From assembly GCA_963970005.1 (NCBI GenBank), contig CAXAMN010023328.1, positions 116,366 through 180,365 on the forward strand: 64,000 nt of DNA. Direction: 5' to 3'. The notes beneath the pieces are model-generated. The model saw only the letters and a program-made list of their open reading frames with translations, was not told the origin of the DNA and did not search any database. Numbering within the stretch: the stretch's first letter is position 1; the number at the start of each line of letters is the position of its first letter. The DNA comes from Durusdinium trenchii (taxonomy: Eukaryota; Sar; Dinophyceae; Suessiales; Symbiodiniaceae). The translations under genes were made by a program, and so were the position numbers. Shown in pieces: positions 21,614 to 33,187 of the stretch.

Positions 21614-22427
21614 TTATATACGATTAAGGAACACAGGAAAACTCCTCTAACAATTGTTTTGTTTTTCAATCCTGACCCAAAAACATCAAGATCCTCAGAA
21701 AAAGTTATACAGAGAGGACTATGTTTAGCATGCTTATCTTAGTTGTTAGCATTTTATCAATGTTCTCAGAGTCACACGCAGCTTATCACAGCTTATTTAG
21801 CACAATTTTCTCTAATACATACCCTCGGTGGTACCCACAATATTGTCATATCATATCTATAACGTGGCTGACACGACCCCTCATATTGGATGCTTGCGAT
21901 GATATTCATGATATTTTAACTGCATTTTTGGATGACAAGCCATATTATATATAGTATTATTTATATATACTGGTAACTCACTTCAGCTTAAGAATCAGAG
22001 CATTGGCTACGGACACCGGAGCATAGCGGCGTGATGAGCAGACGAACACACAGGTGCTCTTTCCCAACGCTCAGAAGCTTGAGGAAGCCTGGCAACAGAA
22101 GGACAGCGACTGATTCGGGGAAATCCATGCACAGCGAACACACAGGTGCTGCTCCGTGGTTCTATGGCACAGGTGCTCGGATTGGGAAAAATAACACTCA
22201 CGGGTCACAGTATTTAAATGAAATGCATGGGTCATCACCCGTGGTTCCGGTTTTGCATTCAGATTGGTCAGTCAGACATTCTAGAATAGAAGGCCACTTT
22301 CAGACGCGGTCGGTCAGGAGTTAGGAGAAAAGTTGCCTCGCGGAACGCGTCTCAACAAATCCATGTTCACAGCCATTGTACAGGTCCCCCAAATAGAAAG
22401 GCACGGTTTCCAATACATAAGTTCGAG

Positions 22428-22516
22428 GGGATTCACTCACTGGGGATCACCGTCGACGTCTATCCAGCCAGATTCGGCCGGGTGTCCACCACGCGGTGGA
22501 GGGATTCGGCCAGCAG
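22428..22516 (+). CDS. Candidate internal exon, unknown
   Basis: AG|G acceptor, GT donor after CAGCAG. The frame with motifs GITVDVYPARFGRVS and TTRWRDSAS has very high GC3 in otherwise AT-rich flanks. No family recognised. Confidence 0.35.
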
Positions 22517-23845
22517 GTGAAGCAAGTGGGGAAGTAGTCGCCAAGGCGATCTACAACTGATAGAATCATTAGAACAAATTGTTCACATTCAATTCAAGGA
22601 AACAAATGGATTCATTGACTTTATACCCTAGGCCTCCGTAGCACTGAGTGCAGTGCAATGAATAACCCAAATGTTCCCTTTGTTTGCTTGCATGAATCCT
22701 TCTTGGCCACTTCAGTACATTTTTTACCTAGGTCCAGATTCATAGAAGTAGGACATATACAGCCCCAGGTCCATTCATATATATGTTCCATTTATATACG
22801 GCCCCGCAAAACGGAAGCGATCCATTTGCAAGATGCCAACCGTATTCTTGGGGCACGAACGGGTAGTTTGGCCAGTTTGGCTCATCCGAACATGTGCCCA
22901 TCAAGATAATATGGATTGAACAGTATTAATACTGTAAGTACTTTAGTTTAAGTAAAACATGTTCATTGCTCAAGGTTTGGGCTCATGAAGTACAGGTTTG
23001 GGCTTTGTTTCGATACCCAGAATGTCCCAGTGACGTCCAATTGGTCGTCCTTTTGAGAGGTGAGTGTTGGGGCCTTACATGAGCAGAGTTAGTAGCGGAC
23101 GATCTACCAGTTTGCACCATCCACTTCTTCCATCCAGCGTGTACCGATGGAAGTGGATTCATGTCGGACTCGAGGACCGGAGGACTGTCCAATCCTGCAC
23201 AGATAGGGACGTGATAGGGGTTAAGCATGGTTAAGCAAACATATACCCCCAAATATATAGATAGAAGTTGGTAGATCCCCAAGTAGAACACGTCTTGGAA
23301 ATCCGCGCCACTATGCTCTTCGTCCTACGATCCACGGGAGAGAAATCACCACCTGCATGAGGGCAATCTGCGCACGCCTATCTCGCCCGCGAATGGGCCC
23401 GCCGCGAGGATGCCGCAAGGCAAGCAGCCTCAAAGGCTGAGGACTGGTCTCCCAGGCAGGAAGTGTGGACACGGATACGAATGCGGGCAACTGAGTAAGA
23501 TTGAAACAGAGGATGAGATGAATGAGATCTATACCAATGAGTTTTTGTGCAAACAAAACGGCTGAAGCAGGTGAATGTGCCGTCGCACGGTAGGGGTCCG
23601 GACTGATGGTCCCGGTTTCGAAACTGCTGTCACTACAAGCTGCACGACGTCATACTGGAACGCACGAAGCCGGTATCCTGTTGGTGCTTAGCCAGCGCAA
23701 AGGAAAAACGGCAATAACTCCTGAACTGGTCCAACACCCGCAGACCATCCAACACCCCGCAGAAGGCTGACAGAGGCGTGTCTCATAAAGTCCAAACAGG
23801 AGAGTCCGCAGCCAGAGAGCTCCCGAGGGGAGGGCCGTGCGCCAG

Positions 23846-23909
23846 GCAGTTGCCCTACAAGACCTACGAGAAGGACGGCTCCTTAGACGACAGCGATGAG
23901 GAGGTGGAG
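23846..23909 (+). CDS. Candidate exon, acidic segment, unknown
   Basis: Follows GCGCCAG, ends GTGGAG before GTGCAC. Third positions almost all G/C; encodes QLPYKTYEKDG then an acidic DDSDEEVE. The frame stays open to about 23970, so a longer exon is possible. Confidence 0.35.
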
Positions 23910-24577
23910 GTGCACGCCGCGGACGCCGGAGGGCGCGACGATGAGGGGTGGAGAACCGGAATTTGGGCAGATCACCGAGGCCGTGGATTTCGACCAACAG
24001 CGGTTTTTCAGAACCCGAACTAGGCAATCCCAGCTCGGTACCCTGGTAGGGTCAGGGTCCTAGTTCATGTCACTTATATAACCTCTGTTGGGAATGGTTT
24101 TGATTTCTTGATATTTCTTGATTCCTTCCTTCAGTGTGGAACTTGAAGCGCCGAGCATGAAACAGGAACCAGCGATCTAGTGTGAAGATAACACAGGTTC
24201 AGGTCAGTTCCAGCATCTTCAAACATCAGGATATATCAGGATGGATTATCAACCGAACATCATTGAATATGTTGCACTGCTGGCAAACTTTGAGGGTTTG
24301 CTTGCCACCATCGGGTGAAGCTTGGCCAAACTCGCATCACCAGTTGGTGCCGAACCATCTTTTTACCCGGAGAGGTTCAGAACAAGCTTTGGCCCAGGTC
24401 TGGCTAGAAGACAGCAAAGCCCTGGTAGGGTCGAAAGCTGGGTGCCTAAAGCCATGTCCAGAAATCCATCAACCAATGTCCAGAAATCGATTCACGGTGC
24501 CTCCGATGGGGGGGCACCGGCCAATTCGCCTCAGTTTTCGCCCCAGCCAAAAAAACGGCCTCACTCAGTGTAGCCTC

Positions 24578-24680
24578 AGAGATCCAACCAAACTCTTCGC
24601 CCGAACACACCGCCCGCGCAGCTTCCGCGCACCCGTCGCGAGCTCCGTGTCGTCGAAGCGTTTGACTCGCCCCCCGGCAG
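24578..24680 (+). CDS. Candidate exon, Ser/Arg-rich, unknown
   Basis: Follows GCCTCAG and ends CCGGCAG before a GC donor. High GC3 frame with motif RPRSFRAPVASSVSSKR. Resembles targeting or disordered sequence; not assignable. Confidence 0.28.
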
Positions 24681-25516
24681 GCCAGTCCACGGTCGGGGTG
24701 TGGGTTAGAGCCGCACGCGATGCGGATGTCTAAAGCGAGCGCTCGCCCTTCTGTCAGGATTTAGTGCAAAAAGTCAAACACAAGACATAGGTCATGAGCC
24801 TTTGGATAGACAAACTGCAGAAATACAGCCTAGCCGAGCTTATTGACTTCCACAAACAAGTCCTTTAGTCCTAATCTCATTAATTGGACCAGTTGGGGGC
24901 ATGTCTGGAGTAAAGATGAGTAAAGAGAACACCATGACATACGGCCACAAGCCGTATCTCACTTCAGCCCTAGAGCCTAAGTCATTAGCCCCAGTATATT
25001 CCTTGGAACCTCAAGGGCCTCGAGGAGCCTGTCTAGATCCAAGATGGTCTGAAACGAAACGGATGAAGTGTCAGTAACTGTCGGTACTTTGACAAACGCA
25101 CAGGTGGAGGAGGATGGCTTGGAAGTGGGTGTCGAGGAGGCTGGTTGGAGCTGCGTGACTGCGTGACTTTTTGGATGTGTTTGCTGACCCAGGAAGGATG
25201 CGGATCACTTGCAGGTCACCTGAAGGATGGGAATTGTTGTTTTCCCAATCGGGGAAAGGTTATGGTCACTGAGGGAGTCAGTGGACGCGCGACCACAAGA
25301 TGATCCCATTGGTTCCGTGATGTTCCGTGATATGAACATGAGGATGGCCATGTTTCGCCATGTTCCACTGCCAGGGATGTTGTTGCTTTCGACTTCATCT
25401 CACTTCATCCCGCTTCCATTTCCCAGGCTCCATCCATTAAAAGATGTCATTATACGTGCAGGTGACGTGACGTACGTATATGATCGTATACATGGGTTCC
25501 ATCATATATACCGTTC

Positions 25517-25606
25517 GGGCTCCAGTCGTACCTCCTCAGGTTCGGTATGACCGGAGCCTCCAGTCCCCGGTCGTCCCACCGAAGCGATACGCTACGACTG
25601 GAGCCC
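25517..25606. repeat. 90-bp foldback element with 14-bp perfect terminal inverted repeats
   Basis: Arms GGGCTCCAGTCGTA (25517-25530) and TACGACTGGAGCCC (25593-25606) are perfect reverse complements. A diverged copy lies at 17080-17173. MITE-like; no coding capacity. Confidence 0.65.
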
Positions 25607-25626
25607 AAACGGGTATGGCGGATCAG

Positions 25627-25712
25627 GTCCACTCGGCCGGGCACCGCCTTTCGGGGCACCGATGGCGTGTTCTGGCACCTGCCGATCGGCGCGTTCGGGC
25701 GAACATCCCATG
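25627..25712 (+). CDS. Candidate internal exon, unknown
   Basis: AG|G acceptor, strong GTACGT donor. High-GC3 frame with motifs GTAFRGTDGVFWHLPIG and AFGRTSH. It begins 21 bp after the foldback element. No family recognised. Confidence 0.35.
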
Positions 25713-27320
25713 GTACGTGCCGATCGCACGGCGTGTAACCATGTGTAACCTATATATGTCCAGTTCGATAACCTATAGGAACTGGACATTATGACGATGT
25801 TGTTTTCTTTGTTTTTTGGATTCACCACCATGCGGATGTTCTGCAAAACTGCTTCGCCATGCCAACCTGCATGCTGAAGCGCCCCCTCAACCCGTTCATT
25901 GGTCATCCACCATCCCAGTCTTCACGGGACCCGAGCAGAGGGCCTTTCTCGACCAGGTGGGTTTCAGATACAATGGCCCTGAGCCCACCAGCTTTGGAGA
26001 CTGGGCACATAAGGGCCGAGCACGGGACACCCAGAAGGATGGGGATCTGAGAGCACGGGGGATTTTTGAATGGAATCTGAGGGAATCAGGGAATCTCCTT
26101 CAGGTCTCCGACGATGTGCCCAATGGAGATGACAGAAAGTGGCAGGTGGTGACCATACTTCACCTGCTGATTTGTTTGCCGATGTGCCGATGTGTCACAC
26201 AGTGTAGCAAGGACTTGTGAACCATTCCAGAGTCGCTCGGACTCATCGTTTGCGGACAAGTCCATTTGCTCGAAAGCCCGTCCACACCTCTACGCTTGCA
26301 ATTAGCATGACATCAGGTCTTGCAGGATACCCACCAAGCTCCTGTGGAATCCGAGTCTTCATATGCGATGCTTCAATTTTCTTGAACCTTGCATACATGA
26401 TTGTGGGTGTGTTTTGTATTCTATGTTTTGTGTTGCTTTTGTCTGTATATGTGCGGCCCATTGTATCATGTGGTTTTGCTTTGGGCGTTGCTTCCTCAAA
26501 ACCATTCAACCTTCTTGTCTAGACTATGAATCCAACTGGGCAAACCTTCACCATACTGAAGCAATATATTTATAATCCCCGTTGCTACGAGCTATCTAAA
26601 AAGATCTAAAATGAGTGTGGTCGACCACGGAAAAGACATTTTTTTTTTGACTAATTTGGTTTAAATGTTAAGTTATTTAAAATGGGTCTTAAGTATATAA
26701 AATGGATGACACGGATGAACTCTTTGCACAGTCAAGTTAGCCAGTCAAATTAGCCAGTCACGACAGAAAGTGGTTTTATGTTTGTTGTCCACGTCCAAGT
26801 TCAAGTTGTGTGCAGGATGCCTACATCGTATTGCATGTCTTGAGAGTTCCGGCTTTCGTGTTCAATCAGTAAAGTCAATCGCAAACAGCATCCATGGCCT
26901 GATAGATATACCTGTCCCCACGATCAAGACCGGGCAAGCCGCCTTTGTGTTCATCCACCTTCAAGCCAGGCTATAGCCAGGTTTGGTGAAATTATAGAAC
27001 ATATGACCAGATGACTCGAGGCTTTTGGTTTCCCCTGCGACCAAACTCGGGCGGACACCAGCACCTTCTTCTGAAGGTCACGGACTTCTGAGCCGAGAGC
27101 AGTTGCGGGTTCTTCGCCCCGGTGAGAAAGGAACATTGGCAGGAATGCTCCCAATCAATTAGGGTTAGGGTGTCTTAAATATTAAATATCCTTAAATATT
27201 TGTAAATTAAACTATACCTTTTAATGGTTCATTAGGTCATTCTATTTCCCCCAGCTGGGAGACTTCAACAAGACCACTCTATTCGACCAACATGGATATG
27301 GAAATGGGTTCAATTGTCCC

Positions 27321-27366
27321 GGACTGCCACTCTCCAAGTCATGAGGACTGCCACTCTCCAAGTCAT
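27321..27366. repeat. 24-bp tandem duplication
   Basis: GGACTGCCACTCTCCAAGTC and the following bases occur twice in a row (27321 and 27345). Confidence 0.7.
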
Positions 27367-28296
27367 CTGGGGGTTTCAGGCCATTGCCAGGTAGCAGTGA
27401 TTTGAAAGATTCCTGATTTGACCCAAGGATGTAGCCTTCAACCCTTGAACAAAGTAATGATGCTCTTCCTGTAGAGGGTCCCTTCTTTCACCACAGAGGT
27501 GAAATGCGCCATTTCACCGTTTCACTTCGCCGTTTTCGCGGCCGTGACGTCAAGCTGTCCCCTTTCGCTGGGCTGCGCAGACAGAGAGGCTGCGCATCCC
27601 AGAAGAGAACAGCTGAGGTTGTGGCCCTAGACCAAAACCCAAAATGATGTCAAAACAGCTGCTGTCCGAGCTCAGTTGTGTGTTTTTTTTTTCCGTATAT
27701 TGTGTGTGGTTTACTACCATGATTTGCCTGAAATCCCCCTGGATGAGGGTTGGTTGCTTTTCGTTTCTCCAAATCAGTTTCCGGATTCTTATCCTCCCAG
27801 GAGTCGACCAGGAACATCTCCCTGAACTGCAGCCCGTTCTCGGCCCATTCTCGGCCTTGGGGCCGAGCCGCTGGGCGTTTTTGTGTTTTTTTTGTTTCGA
27901 GTTTCCCGCCATGAGCAGCGCGCTCGATAGGCTGGCGCGCGAGTGACAGCTGTGAAGGAATACCAACAACTGACTACGCATGGAAGTAAGGTTCGTTCTT
28001 CAGAGTGTTTGTTGGTTGTTTTTTACTATCAAAACCGGGGTCATGACTTGGGTTGATTCTAGGTGGGCGTATTGTCGAAGTAATCAGGGCTGGTTTGAAT
28101 GATCAAAACTGATGCCGCCTTTGCTTCAGTATTTAAGAATACAATCAATGTTGATATTGCATTTATATAAGATACTGTATATCACGAAAGGTAGCGGTTA
28201 CGCTACCTGAGTTTTCCTTTTGCTTTAGCAAAAATGTATTAACCCAGAGCTGCAGCCTATCTCTCGGAGAAATGGTCCCCGACATCTTCGTTTGCT

Positions 28297-28323
28297 GGGG
28301 GGGGGGGGGGGGCCCCCCCCCCC
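28297..28323. repeat. G16-C11 homopolymer palindrome
   Basis: Sixteen G followed at once by eleven C. Could form a hairpin or G-quadruplex, or could mark an assembly problem. Confidence 0.8.
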
Positions 28324-28365
28324 TTTCAACTCCACCCTAGCGCGCCTCGGGGTCAACCGTTCGAA

Positions 28366-28840
28366 AACACTGTAAATATCAGTGTTTTCAGCTCTTCCAG
28401 TCCTCAGCAGTGACCAAAAATCATGGAATTTACAGCGTTTTTTGTGGCTGTCCGGCAAAAAACACCGCAAAAACCGATGGTTTTTGATGCGTCTCGGTTA
28501 GAAAAATGACCGAAAAAAGACCAAAAACCAGGAAAGATTTTGTCAGAAAGGGTTTTTGAGGCTTTTGGAGGCTTCAAAATTGCACAAAACTATGGTATTT
28601 ACAGGGTTTTGTGCACCTTCCCGGCAGAAAACGCCGGTATTTACACGGTTTTCTGCGCTTTTCCAGCGCTCAACCGTGGTGCGCCTTTGGATCGACGGCT
28701 ACAAAATACCGTAAATACCAGTGTTTTCAGCTCCTCCTGTCTTCAAGCGTGGCCTTAGACCTTGCCGCGGCTGTGGATCGACGGCAACGAAACCTCGTAA
28801 ATACCAGTGTTTTTGAGCACGTCCTGTTTGCAAGCATGGC
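28366..28840. repeat. Diverged ~86-bp repeats with shared GTAAATACCAGTGTTTT core
   Basis: GGATCGACGGC-AC-AAA plus GTAAATACCAGTGTTTT occurs at about 28689-28731 and again at 28775-28815 (86-bp spacing); a third diverged core (GTAAATATCAGTGTTTTCAG) is at about 28372, and GGTATTTACA-GG motifs in opposite orientation lie between. Confidence 0.5.
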
Positions 28841-29997
28841 CTGCGGCCACGCAATTTACAGGGTCGCCGCACGTCACTATGTAAATCCGAAGTTGCATTT
28901 GAGAAATATGTGACTCCTTTTGAAGGCACGTCAACCTGTATTGAAACCGCTAGACCGCTACAGCTTCTGGAGGTTTTGTCAAGCGCTTGTGCATTAGTTT
29001 TTCTTTCATCACGCTCACTCACTTCTCTTCAAACAAGTGGGGGGCCTCTCACCTCCTCCCGGATTACGCCTGATTCCCTGCTACCTTTCGTTCACCACCC
29101 TCCTCTCTCAAGTTTATATATATAACTATATATATATAATTGATTGTATTCTAGACTTGGGTGCCTTGGGGCATTTTTTTAAAGATTTCCTTGCCTTATA
29201 ATGTCGTTTGTATGCTTACAACTCTGCCCCTTGTTGAAGTCCAAGATCTCCTTGCCTCATCGCCACAGGTGGTTCCCCTACATGGCCTGCGGCATTTGTT
29301 TGGCAGTGCCGTGCCTCCTTGTGGGATGGGTGGCGGCCACGCCCTGGAAGGCACGGTGGATGCCGGTGGCTGGACTGGATGGTGGCTCCGCCACTGGAAC
29401 TCAGAGCCGAGTAGGGACCTGATGATTCTTCTTCCTGGCAGCTTCTACTCCCGCTCGGGGAGTTGGTTAGTAGAGCTGAGCCGATGGTCTTTTTCGAGCA
29501 TCGCAGCGCGCGGAGCGATCCCTACGCCCCAGATCCCTAATTCTGGTCAAGCAAAGGTGGCTTTACATTTGAGGGGTCTTGGGTGGTGAATGTAACTATT
29601 TGCTTACATGATCTTACATTGATCGTTTGGGTCCTCTTTTTCATGTTTTTTTAAAAATACAATATATAAAGCATTTATGTTTTACAATGGTCTGACTCGG
29701 CAGCGAGGACAACCTCCCCGAGTCTCAGGGTGGAATATTCTAGTTGTCTAGTCTCAGGGTCAACCCATTCAGTTGGATTCCAGGCATTTAAGCTAACCTC
29801 GTGATTTTTTCGGAACACTTGGGGGTTTTCAGAACACTTGCTTGCCGTTCTGTCGGGGCGTGTGGGTTGTCTGAATCCTGAATACGGAAAACAAATATCC
29901 ACAGCAACGCCCTGCCCCTATCGCATGACTCACAGCAGCATCCTCTCGATTCCTCTCGTCTCTTCTCGGAGGTGGAGCGAATGCACTTTGAAAGCAG

Positions 29998-30055
29998 GCG
30001 ACGTGGACAACGTGACTGGCGAGCCGAAAACACACGACGTTAGACTTGTCACCTG
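29998..30055 (+). CDS. Candidate exon, unknown
   Basis: AG|G acceptor and a consensus-like GTGAGT donor. Frame contains DVDNVTGEPKTHDVRLVT. No family recognised. Confidence 0.3.
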
Positions 30056-30287
30056 GTGAGTTCGCCCCGTTCGCCCGGTTTGCAGTGTGCACGGTTGAGG
30101 TCAAAAGCCTTTAGAGTCTTTGGGGTGTGTGCTATCCAGCCAAATCATGAAGTTGGGCATCTACATTGTACTGGTCCCAGTCACAGCCTGTGCGTGGTCC
30201 AAAACATACGGAAGGCGTAGCTTATTCTGAAGGTTCGGACCGGCTTGTGTTTTCATGAAACTCCAAGCCCCAGACTGGCACGAAATC

Positions 30288-30340
30288 GTGTGAGGGATTG
30301 ATTGTTGATGTGGCTTTCTGGGAGATTCAATCCCTCACAC
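30288..30340. repeat. 14-bp perfect inverted repeat (foldback)
   Basis: GTGTGAGGGATTGA (30288-30301) pairs with TCAATCCCTCACAC (30327-30340) across a 25-base loop; a third partial copy (TGTGAGGGA) follows at about 30346. Confidence 0.6.
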
Positions 30341-30850
30341 AATACTGTGAGGGAGAGATTCGTTCCACCAGCTTTCTCGGAATGCGTCAAGACCCCTTGA
30401 CGTGCTTTTGAGAAGCCCCGATCAGACGTGAGACCCGTTGGGAAAGGATGACCCCCTCAAACACCATGAGCCAGATGATCCAAATGACTGCGGAGTTTCA
30501 ACATGACAACATGATACATGGTTGATTCATAAATCCTAACATGGACTGTAAGGCCAGGCCTGAGCGGGTTTGATTCATCAAGAGTCAAGAGTCTACACTT
30601 TTCATGGTCCAAGTGGCCATTTTGGGACCCTGAGGTTCCATGAAACTCATAACCCTCCGGTGCTGAGCTGAAGTGTAGCTTCCCAAACCCTTCAAAGTTG
30701 AGCTTCCCAAAACAGCTCAAAAAGACCATGTCCGGAACATGGCACCATTTCTGAGACAAACATCACGACCCTTCAGGTGATCCCCAAGTACTTCGGGTCA
30801 TTGAGCCGTGATCCCCTCCGGCCCTGTCACCTCTCAGAACCTCCTGGGCG

Positions 30851-30993
30851 ATGGAGCCACCGGAGTACACCCCGGTGCGGCCGTTGACGTTCCTCGACCA
30901 CCTCACCGGACCCAAGGCCTCACCGTTCGGAGCCGACGGGCCTCACCGGTATCACTCGGTTTTCGGACCCGGTTGGCACCGGTCAGACCGAGA
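30851..30993 (+). CDS. Candidate first exon; faint resemblance to acyl-CoA ligase N terminus
   Basis: ATG at 30851 with high GC3 for the first ~30 codons. Motif EYTPVRPLTFLDHLTG loosely resembles the 'Y.plTpl.FLera' start of AMP-forming acyl-activating enzymes; this is a weak similarity from memory. Other frames are also open. Donor unclear near 30990. Confidence 0.25.
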
Positions 30994-31660
30994 GGGTTGG
31001 AGAGTGTGGAGGGGGTGGTTTGTTGGGGGCCGGTCCGTGTGGCCCCCAGTGTTCCCAACGAGTCATCTAGAGGCGGCTTTGGATTTGATGGTGTGTTTGC
31101 GTGTTTCTCCGCATGTTTGGGTTGCCGAATGGAGCGGTGTGTTTGGGTGTCTTCTTGGGGGTATGACGGTATTAGAATGTATTAGATGATAGGCAGTTAG
31201 TGCAAGAGTTTCATCCACAAACACGACCAGGGTTGCTTATTGAACCAACACGGTCTTAGAAATGGGTTTGGAATGGTTTTGGGCCCAAATATCCGCATGA
31301 AGGCCAGACCTTTCTGAGATTCTGCACATAACAGACGCTGAAGGATGGGTATGACAATTCCAGTTTGGTCGTTCCGCATTTTTTGAAACACATTTATCAA
31401 TACCTTTTCCAGTCACATCGCTAGCAAGACTTCCAAATGTCATCAGTTTGGCCTGCATTACATTTGGTCCAGGTAGCGAAAGTTAGCTCGACTTCATGCA
31501 CTTTGACTCGTGAGTTATGACATGTTATGACTGAAAAGATTTGCTTCACACCAGTCAGCAAAAAGAACACGACCAGGCCACGTGCGTTTCCCCATGTTTC
31601 GGGCCAATGTCCAGACCTTTTGTAGCTCTCAAGCCTTCGTTTTGTCAACTCAGCCCCCAG

Positions 31661-31881
31661 AATTGGCTCCCACCCCGAAATTCGCGACGGCCGCATCCTC
31701 ACCTTCGGCCAGTTTAACGCGACGGAGAAGCCCTACTGTGGCCCGTCGTTTTGCTTCAGCTCCGAGTCCGCGAATTGCTTCCAGAAGCATCCGGCCCAGC
31801 TGTGCGCCTCGGTGCCGACTGCCTTTTTTGCAAATGGCGCTCGCTGTTTTTGGGCGGTTTCGGGGACGAGAGCTGGGAGAG
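31661..31881 (+). CDS. Candidate Cys-rich exon, unknown
   Basis: Follows CCCCCAG, open for 73 codons with strong GC3 bias, ends before GTCCTT. Motifs DGRILTFGQFNATEKPYCG, FCFSSESANCFQKHP and AQLCASVPTAFFANGARC; several cysteines and Asn-Ala-Thr suggest an extracellular or lumenal domain (inference). It lies ~1.2 kb from the LINE's 3' end and has no in-frame start, so simple ORF calling would miss it. Confidence 0.35.
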
Positions 31882-33091
31882 GTCCTTCTTTTGTTCAGAT
31901 TGATATAGCTGGGCGGAGGATTCATTGAACTCAAAGTTGACTGGCAGAGTTTTTTAATGAACCGATTAAACCATGCTTGAACCTATATTTGAACCCTGCG
32001 CAGATCCTGGAATTTCAAGGACCGTCAACAAGCGAAAAGTGATGGCTGGACTGTGACCCACGATATGTAACAGCATAATTAGCAATCACAGTCTTGCAAA
32101 AAGTCAGGAACAGATAATGGTCCAATGTGAGAAGGTTTTGCTGCTATTGTTCTTTCCAAGTGGTTGCAAAGTTTGTTACTTGGACGGTAAATCCAACTAA
32201 TATCAACTAGTAAGATTCAGTTCGTTTAAAATTGATATGTTGTCATTTTCGGGCTGGATTGAAGTGTTACTCTTCGATTCATTCGGACCCAGCTACCGAC
32301 TAGGAATGACACATGAGACTCCTCCGAGTCCCGACCTGCGTTTAGAACCCAACAAGCTTGTTGGGCAAGCCCAACCGTGAACTCAGTCCTTGGAAACCGT
32401 GAGGAAACCGTGAACGTCCCTTGCTTCAAGGTATGAAGGCGGTGTATTTATGCATCCAGTACATCGTCTCAGGCCAGTCCAGTCACAGAGACGGGGGGCC
32501 TTGGAGACGGGGGGCCTTGGGAGGTGGGCGAATGAATTCAGTCCACCCCAGGCACTGAATGCATGGTGCACTGAATGCATTGGACAGGGACATGTGGCAG
32601 GATTTTTGCTGTCGGCAGATTCAGAGTGGATGGCAGAAACGTCACATGGCTTTCTTAATCGATCTCTATCTAGAATCTGCCGAATCCATCGTTCAACCTG
32701 TATATACTCCGAACTGAATGTATCCGATCTTGCAGAATTTGTCAAGTTCAGAGATGAAGTAGATTCATCTCATGTTAATGTGTTGCAAGAAGTCATTCAT
32801 CATCGATCGGTGATGTGTTATCTTAATGAGATAGAGTCAATGTAGATTCGGGAGTACGGAACATCCTGGAACATGTCCAACACATGAAGATCTTGCCGCG
32901 GCTCCTTTGTTTTCAATTTGCAAGACGCTGTGTAGGCAGACCCCGTCAAAGCAAAACACAATTGGGAATGGAACCAAGAGTTCTGAGGGGAGTATGTATA
33001 CTATGTACATACGGCAACGCTTTTTAAATTCATGGTGGCCTGGCCAGAGCAATCGGCTCCGGCGGTAGTATAAAATTCCTGTTCACCTGTT

Positions 33092-33109
33092 TAAAAAATC
33101 GTATGTTTA
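33092..33109. repeat. Target-site duplication of the LINE, 3'-side copy
   Basis: TAAAAAATCGTATGTTTA, identical over 18 bases to 43147-43164. The flanking base differs on both sides, so the match is exactly bounded. Confidence 0.9.
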
Positions 33110-33187
33110 TCGCCGACTTCAAGCGGTCCAAGCGCGGCACAAGTGGCAGCGCTGTGGTCACAGAGCGAGCTCGTGAGACGCAGTCGG
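33110..33187 (-). other. LINE 3' UTR, bounded by inverted repeats
   Basis: Seventy-eight bases from the ORF3 stop to the TSD. AGTCGGC at 33182-33188 (overlapping the stop codon) is the exact reverse complement of GCCGACT at 33112-33118, so the whole UTR can close into one stem. An inner hairpin pairs 33149-33156 with 33159-33166 (one mismatch), and CGAGCTCG at 33166-33173 is palindromic. No A-tract precedes the TSD, so the reverse transcriptase probably recognises structure rather than poly(A) (inference). Confidence 0.65.

Noticed and set aside
33110..33130. Poly(A) tail or simple repeat at the LINE 3' end
   Set aside because: The bases next to the TSD are GC-rich; the A-run belongs to the duplicated target itself.
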